This document shows, in pieces, positions 10,900 through 23,480 of a stretch of DNA of 64,000 bases. Position 1 is the stretch's first letter, and every line of letters starts with the position of its first letter. The position numbers and the translations under genes are program-made. The notes beneath the pieces were generated by a model. It searched no databases. It was not told the origin of the DNA and was given only the letters and a program-made list of their open reading frames with translations. The DNA is from Neolentinus lepideus HHB14362 ss-1 (Eukaryota; Basidiomycota; Agaricomycetes; Gloeophyllales; Gloeophyllaceae): assembly GCA_001632425.1 (NCBI GenBank), contig KV425551.1:730996-794995 (forward strand). The letters run 5' to 3'.

Positions 10900-12858
10900 T
10901 CAACTCTCTGCCTTATCATCTTCTGCTCCCACTTCAAAGGCACAGCAGAACGCGTCCTTGTCCATCAAGAGCAGGCCCTTGCCGTCCGGAGCCCATTTGA
11001 TCTCCTTCACATCAAGTTTTCCTAGTAGATATCAATCAGTTGAACACGGATAAAGTGGAGTATTCGGAAAGAACGGTGGGAGAATGAGAGGATTAGTCAC
11101 TCACTTGCCGGCACTCCGATACATTCCGCCATCTCCTCTTCCTCTCCATTCTCAGTTACCCATTCGTCACTCCACGTATAGATCGCCCTGTTCCCGCAAC
11201 ATGCAACTAGATTACCTTCTCTCGTTGGATTCCATTGTGCTTGTAGCACAGGATTCGAGTGAATGAGGACACTACTCAACCTTGGCACGAAGCTTTCCGT
11301 TGCGGTAGGGAAGGAGTAGATGTTAATGACGTTAGGAGCATTTTCTATAAAAAATTCTGTAAGAAAGCAAGTTAATAGTCGCTGCGAGTGAACGCAGCAC
11401 ACCGAACCGGGCCATAAGATATGTCCCTGATTTGTTCCATTGTAATTGTACAACACCGTTCTTGGGGTGTGCTTTCGTTAGATCAGGGCGGCTCACTGGT
11501 ATCGATTGTGAACCTTGCATCCGCTCAACTGAGAATAGATCAATACAGAATAACGAACGGGAGGCTCGGCACTGGACGCACAAGACAGGAAGCCTCGGCC
11601 TTGGGTGGCTTCAAACCATCCTGTAGGTTCTCTCCAAATTGCCTGACAATGGCCGTCAATAAGTCATTCCTCTTATGAATGTCAGACTACTCGCTGTTCC
11701 AGCAGAAACACGTCGCTGGAGTTCCAAAACAACCACGGGCGACCAGCTTAGACTGTCTAGAATGTGTATCTGGTCATGTAGGTTTTAAATGGCGCTGCAT
11801 GTAAGGCAGGCACTCACTTTCTCATCCCACCCTCCAAAGGCTAAGAACATGCCGCTCGGATGCCATGCTACAGAGCGGATACCAAGGCCAGGATCGGGAT
11901 CAGGAGCAAACGACGCTACGAGATCCCCAGCAAGAGTCAAAATATAGAGCTTATACTGTGATCGCGAGGAAGATTGGTCGTGAAAAGAGCCTCCTCTACG
12001 ATGATTCACACTCACCTCCAAAGGCCCTTCCCATACGGCTACGTGGTTACCAGTCGGAGAAACTGACAAAGAAGACACAGAGCCTGTAGGAAGAGGGAAA
12101 TGCTGTAGGCCTTCACTCAATTCCGTAGCCTGTATCAGATGGATTTCTCTTACCCTGACTAGTTTGTACGAGTCACCGGTATCGTACAGCCCGAGTATCT
12201 CCTTTGATTTGTGACGCTCAGCCAGAACGAAATATCGCCCATCGGCACGAAATGCGTAGCCTGCCAGAGTTTGTCAACATATATCGCGTAAGTCAAAGTA
12301 GATCTGGTACCTCGGTCCGCGTGGACAGGGAACTGGATATATGTGGCAGTGCCACTTACTAAGGACCAGATCGTCACTCTCAACTGATCAAACAGGAGCT
12401 GTGAGATCCCTGCATGCGCTTGCGTAAAGACGACGACGCACACCCCACTCCGAGAAACACAGGATAGACCGTCCATCCGGAGCCCATTCGGCCTTGACAA
12501 GTCCCTCCGCGCCCGCATCGATGCGAGCAGACCATTCCTCATCTCGTATATTGAAGACATTAACCACGCCCCCCCTTGCGCAAGCGGCTAGCAGGTATTC
12601 CGAGTCACAAGCCCAGCCTATATGAGTAATCCAAGTATTGACTGGGGAGCTAGATGACGGAGCATTCGTTTTGGCCTTGGAAGATAACGCGTTCTGGGTT
12701 GCCGATGGAGACGTGTCCACCGACCACGTTCGGGTGACAGTTAATGTGTCGGAGCGTCGAACAACGAGACGGTCCTGAACGGCAGTCAGAATGAAGTGGG
12801 CGCCAGGACTGAACGCGACAAGTGATGCCGACTGCTTGTAGATCTCGGTGAAGTCCAT
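10900..12858 (-). CDS. WRAP73: WD repeat protein WRAP73 (WDR8)
   Basis: WRAP73/WDR8 proteins act at spindle poles and centrosomes; the fission yeast homologue works with the kinesin-14 regulator Msd1. The N-terminus MDFTEIYKQSASLVAFSPGA (ATG at 12858) is highly characteristic. It is followed by 'FILTAVQDRLVVRRSDTL', then WD-like blades 'THIGWACDSEYLLAACARGG' and 'VKAEWAPDGRSILCFSEWGV'. Later exons carry 'IRSVAWHPSGMFLAFGGWDEK' and a tail 'KLDVKEIKWAPDGKGLLLMD' ending at the TGA of 10900-10902. Several introns are present and the protein is about 500 residues, as expected. It is followed on the same strand by TAF5 after a 273-bp gap and is divergent from the MFS gene at 13085. Confidence 0.88.
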
Positions 12859-13084
12859 GATTCAGAGTACGTATCCCGGCGGCAGCGTTCTTAGTGCATT
12901 GTGGAAGGTTCCGGTAAATGCTCAGCGCCGGGCCGCCAATACCGTCCTAGTTTGGCCGATTGGCGCGGGCTCCACCATTGCTAGTACTATGTCATCACAG
13001 CTATGGACAACTGACTCCGCTTTATAACCTGGGTGGAAGCAGTCGACATGAATTCACCTTCCTGTTTTTCTTTCTTGGTCCCTC

Positions 13085-15165
13085 ATGTCCGGCAGCGTCA
13101 GTCGCACGTCCACCATCGTCTCCCGCGATCAGAATGAAGAAGTCCATCACGAAGCCTATCCAGAGCCTAACGAGAAAGGAGGCGTTGATCCGTTTCTGGT
13201 CAAATTCGATGAAAATGACCCACAGAACCCGAAAGTACGACCCATATTTCAAGTCTTCAGATCAAGTCTCTGATCCACCTTCTGTCACATAGACCTGGTC
13301 ACTATGGAGAAAGTGGTACATCACTGTGGCCGGTGGCCTACTCCTCCTAAATGCGTACGTCAAGCCCCTTCTATGTTCACCCCTTGGCGATCTAATTTTG
13401 CTATAGGACGTTCGCGAGTTCAGCGCCATCGGGTGTCATCGTACAATTAATAGAAGAATTCGGAATGGGCCGCGAGGTTGCGACACTGGCTATATCATTA
13501 TTTGTAGCCGGATACTGTGTCGGACCATTAGTATGGGGACCCATGTCTGAACAGTACGGTCGGAGACCAGTGTTTTTAGTAGCCTTCCTGTTCTACACTG
13601 TTAGTTATGGTTGCCTCTAAAGGTGTTCATAACAGCTGACGTGTAATCAGGGTTTCCAAGTGGGCTGTGCGCTATCTCCCAACACTGGAGCCATCTTGGT
13701 GTTCCGTCTCTTGGGTGGGATGTTTGCTGCTGCTCCCTTGACGAACTCTGGGTGAGTCTGCGAAGGATCTATCTATTGTCTACATGCTGACGGGTATCAA
13801 TAGTGCTATCCTCTCTGACATCTGGGATGCAAAACAACGCGGAAAGGCTATGGCTTTCTTTACGATAGCTCCCTTTGCGGGTCCCGCTATTGGTCCCACT
13901 GTTGGTGGATACATTACAGTAGCCGGTGTCTCTTGGCGATGGGTGTTCTGGATTCTGACTATTTACGCTGGAGCCTGTTGGGTACAGATTCTTCTGACCA
14001 TCCCAGAGACTTACGAGTAAGCAGAACTGCACCTCAGATTCTTCGGCCGCTGACCATTTGTCCAGGCCCATGTTGCTTGTGAAGAAGGCTAGGCAACGGC
14101 GAAAGGAGACAGGAGATGAGCGGTACTACGCGCAGTTCGAAAAACAGAAAACGACCATCGCTAAGAAGATCGAACGCATCCTCGCCCGGCCTTTCCGTGT
14201 GCTGTTCCGTGAGCCAATGTTGATTGCTATCACTCTCTACATGAGTGTTAGTATTCACACTTCTCCTAATGTCTCCAGATACTAATGGTGCTTGGTTTTA
14301 GTTCATATATGGGTGTATCTACCTATTATTCGAAGCTTACCCCATCGTCTTCACCCAGGATCACGGCTTGAACTACGGTGCTTCGGGTCTTGTCTTCCTT
14401 CCAATCCCCATAGGTGGCACTCTGGCCATTGTGTGCGTAAGTATCCGACCCTACCCTGATTTTTACCCCTCCTCAATAGTTTTCCTTACAGTACCTCCTT
14501 TACTACAACCCTCGGTATGAACGTGCCGTCGATAAGTACGCGCCTGCTCCCGTCCCACCCGAAGCTCGATTGGAAATGGCGATGCTCGCCGGTCCTATCT
14601 TCGCCGCTTCCTTCTTCTGGTTTGGGTGGACCTCCTACCCATCCATCAACTACTGGGCTCCTCTGATGTCTGGTCTCCCCTTGGGTTTCTCCATTGAATT
14701 GATATTCGTAAGTCGCACATGTTCTTGGCTATTCTTTCATGTACTCATCGGAAGTGGTACAGTTATCATTATTCAACTATATCATTGATGCATACTTGTT
14801 CGTGGCTGCCTCTGCATTGGCGGCGAACACTGTTGTTCGTAGTCTGTTCGGCGCTGGGTTCCCGGTAAGTGTCGTGCGCATGCCTGTATTGAGCTCACGC
14901 AGTTCTAACCCCCATTCAGTTGTTTGCCACTCAGATGTATGAGACGCTCAACCCACGATGGGCTTCCACGCTGCTTGGTCTGATATCCGTGCTGTTGATG
15001 CCGATTCCGTTTGTCCTCATCAAGTAAGTTCTTTCACTCCATTGAATGCGATGTGCAGTTACTGATGTGCGACTGTCTCGCAGGTTCGGGCCCAAGATTC
15101 GAGCACGATCGCATTACTCGCCAACGGCAAAGCCCCCCGAAAAGATAAACGTCTCGCCAGCATAG
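13085..15165 (+). CDS. MFS transporter, DHA1 (drug/polyamine:H+ antiporter) type
   Basis: This is a plasma-membrane exporter of the 12-span major facilitator family. The ATG at 13085 gives a polar tail (MSGSVSRTSTIVSRDQNEEV) with 'VKFDENDPQNPKTWSLWRKW', the usual entry to helix 1 in DHA1 proteins. Later signatures are 'GYCVGPLVWGPMSEQYGRRPV' (helix 2-3 loop), 'GGMFAAAPLTNSGAILSDIW', 'PFAGPAIGPTVGGYI' and 'SWRWVFWILTIYAG' (antiporter motif region). About nine introns are present and the frame closes at 15163-15165. Length is near 500 residues, typical of the family. The substrate cannot be read from sequence; polyamines, azoles or other toxicants are usual. Confidence 0.88.
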
Positions 15166-15660
15166 GTTTCCGCGATTTAGCTATGTCCCCCTGACGACGG
15201 GCATTACTTCATGACATACACGTCGTACACGATTCCCCCGGCAGTCTTCATAACACAGCTGCATAAACGCTACCGGTGCTCAGATTCGGGACTGGATGGG
15301 GGCGTACTTTGGAGAACTGACCACTTCTGTAGCAATAATGATCTACTTCGATTTCTTATGTACAATATCTACTTTATTGAATTTATACCTGACATAATTG
15401 CGTAGTGCGTTATGCCTTTTCTTCGGTGTTGGGTCGCGATCGAAGACAAAATAAAGTCCGGGACGTGCCTGGTGCATAACGTGAGGGAGATCAAGATAAG
15501 CGGACGGCATCGGCCCTTCCGCTGCGCGCGCATGATACGCTGCCTTTGCACCCGTTCGCGGATGTCCGGTGGGATTAATAGTCCATTACTAGCCCCTCTA
15601 TATATACTGCAGAAGTCGAAATGAGGACTTCGAGTTCGAGCGTCCTAACGAACAGGCAAG
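15166..15660. other. Intergenic region with promoter of the GGT gene
   Basis: This separates the MFS transporter from the gamma-glutamyltransferase. It contains a TATATATA box at 15599-15606 and no gene that I can see. Confidence 0.5.
15599..15606 (+). promoter_or_regulatory. TATA box for the GGT gene
   Basis: TATATATA lies 55 bp before the ATG at 15661. The expected transcription start falls close to 15630-15640, leaving a very short leader. Confidence 0.5.
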
Positions 15661-18286
15661 ATGGTATCGACGAAGATCGACTGGAGTAAAGTCGACCAGC
15701 CGGAGTTGGTTCTGCAACGCTTTGCGAGTCGCAGATCAGTCGTGTACGGGACGAAGGGGATCGTCTCGTCTTCACAACCTCTGGCTACGGAAGCGGGCCT
15801 GGAAATCTTGAGGAAGGGAGGGAATGCTGGTGAGTTCGCTTCACCATCTGGTAGATCGTGAGCTGAAGTCGATTCGGTGGATTTGGATTACAGCCGATGC
15901 GGCTGTGGCAACTTCGGCGGCTCTGAATGTCACAGAACCCAGCTGTTGCGGTATTGGCGGGTAAGAAGGACAACATATGCTGTGCCCTCCTTCTCATTTG
16001 TTGTCAGCGATGCTTTCTGCCTTTTCTATGATGCAAAGACGAAGCAAGTCAAGGCGCTTAACGGATCTGGTCATTCGCCGCAGAAATTGAACATTGACTA
16101 TGTTCGGAAACGCGGCATCACTGGCAACAAACTTCCTCTTACAGATCTCAACTCCGTAACGGTACCAGGTGTGTCCAGATATCCCCAGCTTATTTCGGTT
16201 CGCCAGTTAGTGACATGAGCTCGAATACTTCGTAGGTGCCGCTGCTGCTTGGGTTGATACTGTCGAGAAATTCGGCAGTGGCAATGTGACCATCGCTGAT
16301 GTTCTTGCACCTGCAATTAGGCTCGCGGAGGAGGGGTGAGTCTATAAACCGCTTCAAACGACTTCGGCTTAAAGTATGTTACAGTGTGCCAGTCTCGGAA
16401 ATACACAGCCATTCTGTAAGTGTTTGCATTTCGTGATTCAATGGACATCTCTCATACTTCATTCCACCAGTGGCAACGTTCGGAAAACCTTATCAAGAAT
16501 GCTTCTCCGAATGGAGACGAGATGCTCTTGAACGGGAAAGCGCCCCTTCCTGGGCAGATCGTCAAGCTTCCCAATCTAGCGAAGACCTTCCGGGCCGTGG
16601 CAGAACAGGGGAAGGATGGATTCTACAAGGGCCGGATTGCAGAGTCCATCGTAGAGTTAATCCAGAGTCAAGGTGGTGTCATGGAGTTAGAAGACCTGGC
16701 CAAGCATGAGACGACGTTCGTCGAACCTATCAAATATACATTCAACGGGGAGGTCACCGTTTATGAGGTTTGTATCTTTCCCAGAGGAGCATACATTTGC
16801 TCATACTTTTCCAGTGCCCGCCAAACGGGCAAGGCATCACAGCTCTCATTGCCTTAGGTATCCTGGAGAATTTACAAGAGTCAAGCAAAATCAAGTCGTT
16901 ACTAGAGATGGAACACAACTCTCCAGAATACCTGCACATCTTAGTCGAGGCTTTACGGTAAGAAAGTATTTCCTTTTCACTTGTATTGTCTGACCGGCTG
17001 GCATGTATCTTGTTCATAGCCTAGCGTTTGCAGGTAGAGATTTGTAGCGGCCATGATATTTGGCTTAATCTCACGCCAATTTCCTCCAGACAGTCAATAT
17101 TACGTAACTGATCCAGAAATCACGCACGTACCCGTCGCGGAGCTCCTTAGCAAAGTAAGTGTCGTCTATCGCACATCTCTCGTCTATGCGTTAATGTCAA
17201 ACACAGGAATACCTGGCTTCAAGAGCTGCGCTCATCGACCCTACCAAGACCAATTCAAACGTCGTCCATGTACGGACAGCTTTTCTCGTGCTCTGATGCA
17301 TGCTGACCTTTGAAATTAGGGGAACCCCGTCAATACGTCTGATACTGTATATTTCTCAGGTAAATATGTCTGCTACCCGCACTACCTAAATCTGACAAAC
17401 TACTTATAGTGACAGATCAATGGGGGAATGCATGCAGTTACATTCAGAGTAACTATGCTGGTGAGTTTGGGCTCAAGTTTCGTACATATGACTGTAATTT
17501 GATGTACATCATAGGGTTTGGGACTGGCGGTAAGATGACTCGAAATTGAAATCATGAGGAAGGTGTGATTGACATTATATGTAGCCGTCCCTAAGGGCTG
17601 TGGTTTCACCCTGCAGAATCGAGGTTCTGGTTTTGTTCTGCAGGAAGGACATCCTAACATGCTTACTGTCAGTAAACTTTCGTTTGCTTTTATCGCAATG
17701 TCATAAACTCAACCACATAGTTTAATAGGGCGGAAAACGTCCGTATCACACGATCATCCCGGCGTTAGCAACTAGGGGGGACGAATTGTTTCTTTCGTAT
17801 GGTGTCATGGGTGGTTTCATGCAGGTACGCATCTCCTCAGTTAAGAACATCGTACATGATGATGGAATCTCGCCTTTCACAGCCCCAAGGTCACGTACAA
17901 GTGCTCCTAAACATGCTCAGGGGATACAGCCCCCAGGCTTCTTTGGACGCTCCACGGTTCTGTATTTCAGCCGGCTCTCCCGATTCTGAGACCAGAGACG
18001 CAGCCAGCAATGCCGGCGACGTCAATAGTGAAGTGTACTTCGAGGAGGGCATCCCTGAATCAACCATCGAGAAATTGAGAGGTACATCACCAGCTTAAAA
18101 AATTATAACACGAGCACTCATACCCGAATAGCGATGGGCCATGACGCTCGCACCGTGAGCGGCTTCGCGAGAGGAATGATGGGCCGCGGGCAAGTTATTC
18201 AAAAGATTGTCGACCAATCTGGTGTCACCGTCTGGGCGGCTGGATCAGACCCGAGAGCTGACGGACATGCTGCCGCTCAGATTTAA
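15661..18286 (+). CDS. Gamma-glutamyltransferase-like Ntn hydrolase
   Basis: The product belongs to the gamma-glutamyltranspeptidase family, which removes or transfers the gamma-glutamyl group of glutathione and related amides. The ATG at 15661 gives [20 protein letters not shown] with no signal peptide, so a cytosolic form is likely. Diagnostic stretches are '[21 protein letters not shown]', '[19 protein letters not shown]', '[19 protein letters not shown]', '[18 protein letters not shown]', 'QSNYAGFGTG' and '[18 protein letters not shown]'. The residue before VYFSVTD is Thr, matching the autoprocessing nucleophile. About thirteen introns split the gene, including 14-nt (17020-17033) and 15-nt (17515-17529) exons. 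At about 590 residues it is complete. It resembles the short YwrD-like branch more than secreted GGTs. Confidence 0.9.
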
Positions 18287-18526
18287 GGGACATCGAGTGT
18301 TACAGGGGACATCGGTCAGGTAGACAGATAATTATCGAATAGTGTAAATGTAATACGGGTTTTTCTTGGCCGTACAAGTCCAGTTGACAGTGCTATGTTA
18401 TGTTATCGAGTCTGGCACTCGAAGAAAATCCAGCAGTGGTGTAGGCATTATAATGAGGTATAAACAGGTAGTACCAGCGTCACATCCGGTGATGCCGTTC
18501 CGTGCCCACTGGGTGAGAAGAGATGA

Positions 18527-20368
18527 TTAGAATGTCCATGAAGCTAAGAAGCCATTGAGGGTCTCCTCACCAGCTTGTTCTAGCCTGTATGCTCTTAACT
18601 CCTTCGTTCGGTCAGGGCCTTGAATCCCACCCCATCCAGCGAGCGGTACGACGATCGCAGTGGCATTATCGTCACTCCCGAGTTCTTCGGCATAATTAAG
18701 TATCTTTTCCGCGGCACGCTTTGGCGTTGGCGCGTCTCTAGCAAGGTCGACGATTTCGTCATCGGAGACAGAGGAGGATATGCCATCGGAGACAAGGATC
18801 ATGTAGGCCCATTCAGGACCTGTGATATTCGTTACGCTACCATTAGTGAAGCTCCGTAAAAAAATCACCTTTCAAAAGCTTCGTCTGAACGTCGGGCTCA
18901 GGCGTGACACCAAACCTCTTGAATCCAAGATCTCCAAGTCTAAATGAGTTGTCAGATATTAATTAATACCGACGGGAGCGAACGAACCCTCGAGTGTTGG
19001 CCAGAGCTCCCATCCATCTGAGAATAATATCAGAAACGATACATAAGTGGCACTACTAAAATAAATTACCTTGCTTCACCGAATGAGTCGGTTATTAATG
19101 CATGTCCCATCATGCGACGGAGGCGCATAGCCTCATTGCGAGCATCCGCATGGTGGACGTCTGTCATCGCATAGGGTATCCCTCCGTCTGACGAGCAGAG
19201 TATCACACGGGTATCACTGAGTTGAATATTGGATTAAGCTCCCAACTGACAGTGTCCAACTTACCCGCAATGTGCCACGGTTAGTGCTACTCTTTCTGAG
19301 GCAAAGAATGGAGTGGCAGGGACATCAAGAGAGTGAAGGATGGCTACGGAGGCAGTTGCGCCGCTCTTTTTTGCCTCTGGGTCCATGGACAGATGTCGAT
19401 CGACCTGGGCGCGCATAGCTCGACAAAAGAGTCTCGAGGACACGATGATGGTTGCATACCTCGAAAAACGCCAGAGTCGCACGCGCCTCCAGGTCCATCT
19501 CCTCAGTGCCTTCCGTACCGTGGATCCAAGGCGCAAGGGCACCACCAGTAAAGCGCTTGAAGTAGCCTCCCAGCTCTTTGATCCATTGATACATCTCGGG
19601 TATATCAGACTTCTGTACAGACTCGAAGAATCCGTGCAACTCTTGTCGCAAGGATTGTGAAACTGCGGAGCCGCCATGGCTGATAGATATGCATACATTC
19701 ACTACCTGGCGAGTAGACTGATGCGTACTGTGCTTACCCATCGTATATGCCTACGAAGACGACCTGTCTAGAGAAAGAATCCCCGACACGCCGAGGATCC
19801 CAATCTATCCCTAGGTGCTTCTTGACGTGCAGCCGCAACTCTTCAGGATTCAACGACAAAGACGAGAAAGCATAGAAGTCTTCTTGAAATCTAGTTGCAC
19901 CCGATGGCTCCGTACGTTATCCAACCGACGAAATGCGCCTCGCACCTTCTTGGACCTCGCGAGCTGGCCACACCTATCACGTTCGGAGACGAGAGCGGAA
20001 GGCGCCCGATACCGTCGGAGGTCGCGAAGCGAATATAATCATGGTAACAGCGCTTCACTAATGTTGGGCGGTGCGGACGCGGAATGCGGGGTATGACATA
20101 ACACAAACCAAGTGCCATTCGATGATGGTACGACGGGGGAGCCCATGCCCGAGGGAATGGAAGAGGAATATGGGCAAACGTCTGCAAACGTTCGTGCTTC
20201 ACTGTGCAGCTTGACACTGCCGCTCGGCTCGGGGATCATTGTTGTCAGGGGCGGCCAGGAACGAGAGCGAATCAAACCACGCACTGAGTTGCATATGGGA
20301 CGTAACTCATCCCACTGCCCCGACTGATCTGCCAATAATACTTCGCAAAGAGTGCCACGATTTCCCAT
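18527..20368 (-). CDS. PP2C protein phosphatase, Ptc6-like; N-terminal frame break
   Basis: This is a Mn/Mg-dependent Ser/Thr phosphatase. PP2C motifs after splicing are 'GVASSRGPRRFQEDFYAF', 'VVFVGIYDGHGGSAVSQ', 'IKELGGYFKRFTGGAL', 'KSGATASVAILHS', 'VALTVAHCGDTRVILC', 'GALANTRGLGDLGFKRFG' and 'MILVSDGISSSVSDDEIV', ending 'GSDDNATAIVVPLAGWGG'. The 'GGYFKRF' insertion is typical of the mitochondrial Ptc6 group. The N-terminal exon (FADVCPYSSSIPSGMGSPV, then SAPPNISEALLP) reads into a TGA at 20039-20041, while the next coding stretch (DYIRFATSDGIGRLP) is in another frame. Either an indel has broken the gene or an 85-nt alternative intron bypasses the spot. The start is uncertain: 20368 or 20239. 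The 5' end abuts the divergent phosphatase gene at 20453. Confidence 0.75.
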
Positions 20369-20452
20369 AATGCATTCGAAATCTGGTATTAAACCGCGAG
20401 GCTTTCTAGTCCTACCTGCTCGTGCGGCCCCGTCGCTGTCCAAGTCTTCGAC

Positions 20453-22591
20453 ATGTTCTCTGGGCTCCTTCTCCTCCTTGGTGCCGCCCCATCAGTGCTT
20501 GGGTCCGCGGTACCCCAGGCGTCGCACTTGGCATCCAGTTATGCTGGTTCTCATACTTCCGCGGTATGGCCGCCTCCAGGCGCGACCAATACCGGCCTGA
20601 GTGCATACTTCCCCGACGGGAGTCAAGTTGGCTACCCAGGCCCCACTCCGAGTATGTGCACTATTGAACCACAATACCCGCCATTCTCTCGTGCTCATAC
20701 ACGTTTATAGCTGGAGATGAAGCGGAAGCTATCCAAACGGCCCCAGCCACGTCTGAGATGGAGAGCTTCTACCCTCTGACGGACTCCAAAGCTTACGGCC
20801 ACGAAGCGCCTGGTTTCGAGCCCATCCGCTACTGGGGCAACCTCTCTCCCTGGTATTCCGTCCCGTCATCTGCCCACGGCTTGCCCGAGGCTTCCCCACA
20901 GATCCCGGAGGGATGTAGTATCAACCAGGTCCACCTCCTTCACCGCCACGGCGCACGGTATCCGACATCTGGTGCTGGCCCTGCAACTTTCGCCGCTAAA
21001 CTGCACAATGCCACGATCGGTGCAGGCTTCACGGCTTCTGGCCCTTTGGAGTTTCTGAATACCTGGACTTACAAGTTGGGTGCCGAGATCCTAACACCCT
21101 TCGGAAGGGAGCAGCTGTGGGTGCCCTTTGCTCATCAGTGTATCTTGTTATCGATTGGTTGATGCTCTGCCAGCTTTAACCTTGGTGTCGGATTCCGAGT
21201 GAAGTACGGTGACCTCTTGAAGAACTTTACTGAACTTCCTGTTTGGCGGACTACTTCCGAAGGTACGAAGTCGTCCAACATACACACGTCAGCCATCGGT
21301 GCAATTTTAACTCGACCCTTCTTCAGATCGTATGTTGCAGTCTGCGTGAGTGCTAATCAATGTGTTTCCTTTGTGTCATTCCCTAAATCGGATGCGGTGC
21401 AGGCTCAATTTTGCAGCTGGATTCTTCGGCATTCAGAGCTACCAGACAGACTATAACGAGGTAATCATCGTCGAAGCGAGTGGCTATAATAATACTCTCG
21501 CTCCCTGGAATGCATGCCCCAACAATAACGCCGATACCATCGGCTACTACGGCGACAGCTTGCAGAATGAGTGGATCACCAAGTACTTGACACCGACGCT
21601 GAAGCGAGTTGCGCCCTTGATTCATGGTGTCAACTTGACGGTCACCGACCTGTATTATATGCAGCAGACTTGTGCCTACGAGGTCAGTAGACGGTCTTAG
21701 CCATACTATCTGTGAATGCTGATTGACTGTTCGTTTATTCTTAGACTGTTGCGCTCGGCTTTTCTGACTTCTGCGGCGTGTTCACTGAGGAAGAATGGGA
21801 AGGGTTTAACTACGCCCTTGGTCAGTTTCTAGGTTACTCGCATCATGAGCAATTTCTAATGCTTAGTATCTAGATATTTCTTTCTGGTACAGTTCTGGCC
21901 CAGGAAACCCGACGTCTGCGGCTATTGGTCTTGGCTGGGTTGGCGAAATGATGGCCCGTCTGACGCAAACACCCATTACTGGTGCATTTGCAGAGGTCAA
22001 CACTACTCTTGCGAACAATGTCACCTTCCCCTTGAACCAGCCAATCTATGTCGATGCTACGCACGACACCATCATCTCTGCTAGTAAGTGACATGTCCTA
22101 GTGAGCTTTGGAGGTGTAATGTTGACTGATGTTAACATGATCTGTCCAGTCGTGGCTACAATGAACTTCACCAGTTTGGCTCGTTCGGGACCGTTGCCTG
22201 TCAGCCACATCCCCGCCAATAGGGTTGGTGTCCAATCTGAAGTTCCAAAAAATCTCGTGCTGACTCCAATCTTGTGCAGTCCTGGATTACGACCCAGGTT
22301 TCACCGTTCGCGTCAAACTTGGTCGGTCAAGTCTTGTCTTGCCCGGCTTCGGATGTGTCCACTCACATCCGGTGGATCCTGAACGATGCGGTTGTCCCTC
22401 TGACTGGCTTGAAGGGCTGCCCTGAAGACAAGAATGGCCTGTGCCCTCTTTCGACTTTCATTACCGGTATGAACGAACGCATCGCCGAGATCGACTACAA
22501 CTTCGACTGTTACGCCAACTACACCGTCCCGACGCCGGACACCATTATCGATGGCAGATATCCTCCGGCTCTTAGAAATGGGACTGCGTAG
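20453..22591 (+). CDS. Secreted histidine acid phosphatase, phytase-like (copy 1)
   Basis: The enzyme hydrolyses phosphomonoesters such as phytate outside the cell through a phosphohistidine intermediate. The ATG at 20453 starts a signal peptide (MFSGLLLLLGAAPSVLGSAV). The catalytic motif RHGARYPTSG is within 'INQVHLLHRHGARYPTS', and the proton-donor His-Asp lies in 'YVDATHDTIIS'. Paired Cys residues (EGCSINQV, NACPNNN, CAYETVALGFSDFC, LSCPAS, GCPEDKNGLC) and several N-glycosylation sequons (NATI, NFTE, NNTL, NLTV) fit a secreted fungal enzyme. About eight short introns interrupt it; the protein is about 550 residues. It is the first of a tandem pair with the gene at 23481 and shares intron positions with it. 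Confidence 0.88.
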
Positions 22592-23480
22592 ATACACATG
22601 CATGATGCATGTGGAGCTCGCGACGTTTGACAGTGCTATCATTATAATACAATTGAGATGCTGAACGTTGAATATGAATTTCGATGGCTTTGCACGTTCT
22701 TCGTTCATCTGCACCCGTTACTGTAGGGCTTACTTATAATGGGCAATTTGGCTCTCTGTGTTTTCATCAGTGTCATCTGTGCACCAACACCGCTATTTTT
22801 ATAGGTGGCGTATTACCGTATTATACTAATCGGACCATTTTATGGTAGAGCCACGCGATCTCCAGAATATTCCTTCGAAATTTACCTGCTTCACTTATTG
22901 CATGCAGTTGCCTGACGAACGTGAAACTGGCTTTGGTTCAAAGGCTGTCTCTTTTGCAAGACGTTCAATGTTCGTTCAGTCCTTGGCAATATATATTTTG
23001 GAATGCTATATCTGCTCCTGGCTTTCGCACCGCTGTCAACACTTGCGAAGATCGACTGTGAGTCACGGCATCTTGTATGCTTAAAAGGCAGCTCAACTTG
23101 GGACCAGCTATGGATAAGCCATTGGTGTTGGGCGAGCAGCTCTGTCGGTATTCTTCGCTTCTCCCAAACGCTGTACTGTGCCTCGCCGGAACAAAATGCA
23201 TCGGTTGTCAGAACGCAGCTTGATTGTGCCTCCAATGCTAACAGTACCTTGGTCGCACGTTCGATCTAATTCAATTATTGATAGGATCATCTTATGAAGT
23301 CTCGTGTTTCAAGGGCGTGTTGTTCGTTCTATTACGGCGGCATAACAGCTCTTGAGCTCGGTCCGTACGCCTAAGAATATGTTGCGATATTTAGGTATAA
23401 AAGAAAGCCTTGGCTCGATTTCCAGATTGCCTTAACATACCAAGAGGTGTTCAAGGATCCCGACTTAGCAGCAGGTCGTG
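22592..23480. other. Intergenic region between the two phosphatase genes
   Basis: These 889 bp between the tandem phosphatases hold only short frames without protein character. A TATAAAAG box at 23396-23403 marks the promoter of the second copy. Confidence 0.5.
23396..23403 (+). promoter_or_regulatory. TATA box for phosphatase copy 2
   Basis: TATAAAAG sits 78 bp before the ATG at 23481, a normal distance for a regulated, highly expressed fungal gene. I see no equivalent box before copy 1. Confidence 0.55.

Noticed and set aside
15621..15689. Upstream ATG overlapping the GGT start out of frame
   Set aside because: It lies only 15-22 bp after the TATA box, so it is probably upstream of the transcription start and absent from the mRNA.
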